Positions 62,372-64,000 of a stretch of 64,000 nucleotides of DNA are shown piece after piece. The position numbers were made by a program, and so were the translations under genes. The number at the start of each line of letters is the position of its first letter. Positions within the stretch are counted from its first letter, which is position 1. The stretch is from Gluconobacter sp. P1C6_b (lineage in GTDB: Bacteria > Pseudomonadota > Alphaproteobacteria > Acetobacterales > Acetobacteraceae): assembly GCF_018811945.1 (NCBI RefSeq), contig NZ_JACRVU010000007.1, positions 8,198 through 72,197 of the forward strand. The letters are read 5' to 3'. The notes beneath the pieces are model-generated. The model was not told the DNA's origin and did not search any database. It saw only the letters and a list, made by a program, of their open reading frames with translations.

Positions 62372-63285
62372 CTGTTTTCACGCGCCCCGCCCTCATGTCT
62401 GCCGCGCCATTCGGGCTGCTGGCCGTCGGGCTGTGTCTGGTGACGCCGGCCCGTGCGGAGGATCATCCCCGCCTGACGCCGACGCGCGACGTCACGGTTG
62501 TCTACGAACTCACCACGCCATCCGCGCCGCCCAAAGCTGGGCCTAATACCGTCAAGGTGGCGTTCTCGGGTGCGGGCGATCTGCTGCGGATTGATTCGCA
62601 GGACGGCAATGGTGTGACGATTCTCGACCGGCCGGCGCAGCAGGTGACGCTCGTGATGATGAAGCAGCAGGTCTATACGCGCCTGCATCCCACCCATGGT
62701 CTGCATAATCCGTTCATGCTCGATCTGGACATGCAGTACACACCGGCAGGGCATGAAACCGTGGCGGGCGTGGCCTGTGAGCGCTGGGATATCCAGAGCA
62801 GCCATGGCAAGGCCAGCGCCTGCGTGACGGAGGACGGTGTCATTCTGGCTGAGAATGGCGTGGATGCGGATGGGGTGGAAGGATCGATCAAAGCCCTTTC
62901 GGTATCCTATCAGGATATTCCGTCCTCGACGTTCGAGCCGCCGGCGGGATTCCATGTTCTCGAGCCGAAGGCCCGGCCGGCCCATCAGAGCCAGGCGGGA
63001 AGTGCGACGCCGTCTCCCGTGCCGGAAACTTCAGGCAGCGACATGAAGACGACAATGCCTGAGGCAGCGTCTCCCGAGACGTCCGATTCCGATAGTCCCG
63101 TGATTGGCAGCCAGGACAGTCCGGCCCCGGCGACGACAACGCCTGGTCCTGACGCGCCCTTGCCGGGGCAGTCTTCCCAGCCTGATACGACCCAGCCTTC
63201 CGTTTCCAATGATTCTTCGGGGGATGGCTCGGTGTCTGCTCCGGATCAGCCGCCCAGCGGTCCTGCTGATGGAAATCACAAATGA
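62368..63285 (+). CDS. Exported protein of unknown function with Pro/Ser tail (paralogue 1)
   Basis: A 305-residue protein with a signal peptide (FGLLAVGLCLVTPARA). The mature domain (about 30-205) resembles DUF4412-like proteins: VTVVYELTTPSAPPKAGPNT, IDSQDGNGVTILDRPAQQVT, GVACERWDIQSSHGKASACV and IPSSTFEPPAGFHV. The last ~95 residues are a Ser/Pro/Thr/Asp-rich low-complexity tail. The start overlaps the aat stop, with GGAG 7 nt upstream. A similar but shorter protein follows directly. Confidence 0.75.
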   Translation: MTVFTRPALMSAAPFGLLAVGLCLVTPARAEDHPRLTPTRDVTVVYELTTPSAPPKAGPNTVKVAFSGAGDLLRIDSQDGNGVTILDRPAQQVTLVMMKQQVYTRLHPTHGLHNPFMLDLDMQYTPAGHETVAGVACERWDIQSSHGKASACVTEDGVILAENGVDADGVEGSIKALSVSYQDIPSSTFEPPAGFHVLEPKARPAHQSQAGSATPSPVPETSGSDMKTTMPEAASPETSDSDSPVIGSQDSPAPATTTPGPDAPLPGQSSQPDTTQPSVSNDSSGDGSVSAPDQPPSGPADGNHK

Positions 63286-63902
63286 GGCTGACGTTCTGGC
63301 ACGCCGCAGGTGGCGCGGCCTGTGTTCTGATGGCGGCGGTATGCGCTTTTCCGGCGAGGGCAGATGTGCCGTCTGCTCCGGTTCCGGCACCTGCGCCTGA
63401 GCCGGGTTCGGCCCCGCTGGTGACGCCCCTGCATGACGCCGATATCGATTACGTCCTGACCGGCCCCTCCGGGCAGCGCCTGCACCAGCGCATGCGCTGG
63501 ACGTCCGCGCTGTGGCGGCAGCGGGTTGAGCCGGAGGGCTCTGCTACGATCATGCTGACGGATTACCGCACGCATACGCTGATGGTGCTGGATGGCACGA
63601 ACCGCACGGCGACTGTCATGTCCGCGCCGGGGGAGGGCTTGTCCGCGCCCGGGACACCGGCATCCGGATCATGGCGCAGGCTGGGGCAGGGCAGGATCGC
63701 GGGGGAAGCCTGCACGATCTGGGAAAGTGCGGACAGCGACCGTCATCCGACCACATTCTGTTACACGGATGACGGTCTGATGCTCGGGGCGGTCCATGAT
63801 GGAAAGCCGGTCGTGGAAGCAGTTTCCGTCAGCCATGCCCCGCAGCCCGTCGAGATTTTTGACCCGCCGCCGGGCTATCACCGCGTCGATCCCGCGCACT
63901 GA
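63282..63902 (+). CDS. Exported protein of unknown function (paralogue 2)
   Basis: A 206-residue signal-peptide protein (ACVLMAAVCAFPARA) that shares the layout of the preceding one: DIDYVLTGPSGQRLHQRMRW, IMLTDYRTHTLMVLDG, IAGEACTIWESADSDRHPTT and IFDPPPGYHRV. The ATG overlaps the stop of paralogue 1 (ATGA). It lacks the long tail. Both probably act in the periplasm; function unknown. Confidence 0.75.
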   Translation: MRLTFWHAAGGAACVLMAAVCAFPARADVPSAPVPAPAPEPGSAPLVTPLHDADIDYVLTGPSGQRLHQRMRWTSALWRQRVEPEGSATIMLTDYRTHTLMVLDGTNRTATVMSAPGEGLSAPGTPASGSWRRLGQGRIAGEACTIWESADSDRHPTTFCYTDDGLMLGAVHDGKPVVEAVSVSHAPQPVEIFDPPPGYHRVDPAH

Positions 63903-64000
63903 GGTCGTGGGGTCTGAGGCGGGCAGGGCGCTGTTACAATTTGTCCGCCTCCTGCCATGATTGGCGCCTCTTGCTGCCATTTTCAGCGGGCATGATCTTT

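Noticed and set aside
63903-64000. A gene at the right edge of the window
   Set aside because: Only a shadow frame antisense to the last exported protein reaches here; 98 bases are too few to support a call.

Overview
The window reads as a chromosomal segment of an acetic acid bacterium (Alphaproteobacteria, Acetobacteraceae), most likely Gluconobacter or a close relative. The reasons are the GC-rich coding style, a Shemin-type 5-aminolevulinate synthase, an aldo/keto reductase whose N-terminus looks like the Gluconobacter L-glyceraldehyde reductase family, and a secreted-type protein with a Hint domain of the kind common in acetic acid bacteria. No genus marker such as an rRNA gene is present, so the assignment is by family resemblance. 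No tRNA, rRNA, CRISPR array, insertion sequence or prophage was recognised.

Layout. 1-8 kb: the end of an RsmB-type RNA methyltransferase, an aldo/keto reductase, an OmpR/EnvZ-like two-component system, a cysteine synthase divergent from a rhodanese, a DUF2272 lipoprotein, a small membrane protein and MtnA. 8-22.4 kb: a surface-polysaccharide region with two tandem paralogous glycosyltransferases, a large multi-pass membrane protein, a fused nucleotidyltransferase/HAD phosphatase, Gmd and Rmd (GDP-D-rhamnose synthesis), a GGDEF-EAL protein, another GT4 glycosyltransferase, a second aldo/keto reductase and an O-antigen-ligase-like protein. 22.4-27 kb: a CobW-type GTPase translationally coupled to a WD40 protein, then an HWE-type histidine kinase with a stand-alone receiver. 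27-31.9 kb: a SelW-like thioredoxin-fold protein, a class A acid phosphatase, a ClC transporter and two tandem cation diffusion facilitators of different metal-site types.

32-43 kb: a PfpI/DJ-1 protein, a UPF0114 membrane protein coupled to an FAD oxidoreductase, an MFS transporter, a catalytically degenerate EAL-like protein, a DUF937-like small protein, a pirin divergent from a LysR regulator, HemA, and a large Hint-domain protein. 43.4-53.3 kb: CvpA-PurF, a complete-looking bacteriophytochrome kinase, an S10 serine carboxypeptidase, FumC, an EamA exporter and an outer-membrane-type beta protein. 53.4-58.9 kb: a tight minus-strand cytochrome c maturation operon ccmC-D-E-F-G-H-I plus a zinc-ribbon membrane protein; ccmA and ccmB are not beside it. 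59-64 kb: EVE protein, a secreted hypothetical, EcsC-like protein, MAPEG protein, a small membrane protein, leucyl/phenylalanyl-tRNA-protein transferase and two adjacent, related exported proteins coupled to it. The last 98 bases hold no recognisable gene.

Themes. The most coherent system is the polysaccharide region, where nucleotide-sugar supply (gmd, rmd), sugar transfer and polymerisation/ligation genes surround a c-di-GMP protein. The region from about 11.0 to 14.7 kb is visibly more AT-rich than its neighbours, which may reflect separate acquisition. Signalling genes are numerous for the length: OmpR/EnvZ, GGDEF-EAL, degenerate EAL, HWE kinase plus receiver, and a phytochrome. Translational coupling by ATGA or GTGA overlaps is frequent, and several genes appear to start at TTG with a strong Shine-Dalgarno sequence.
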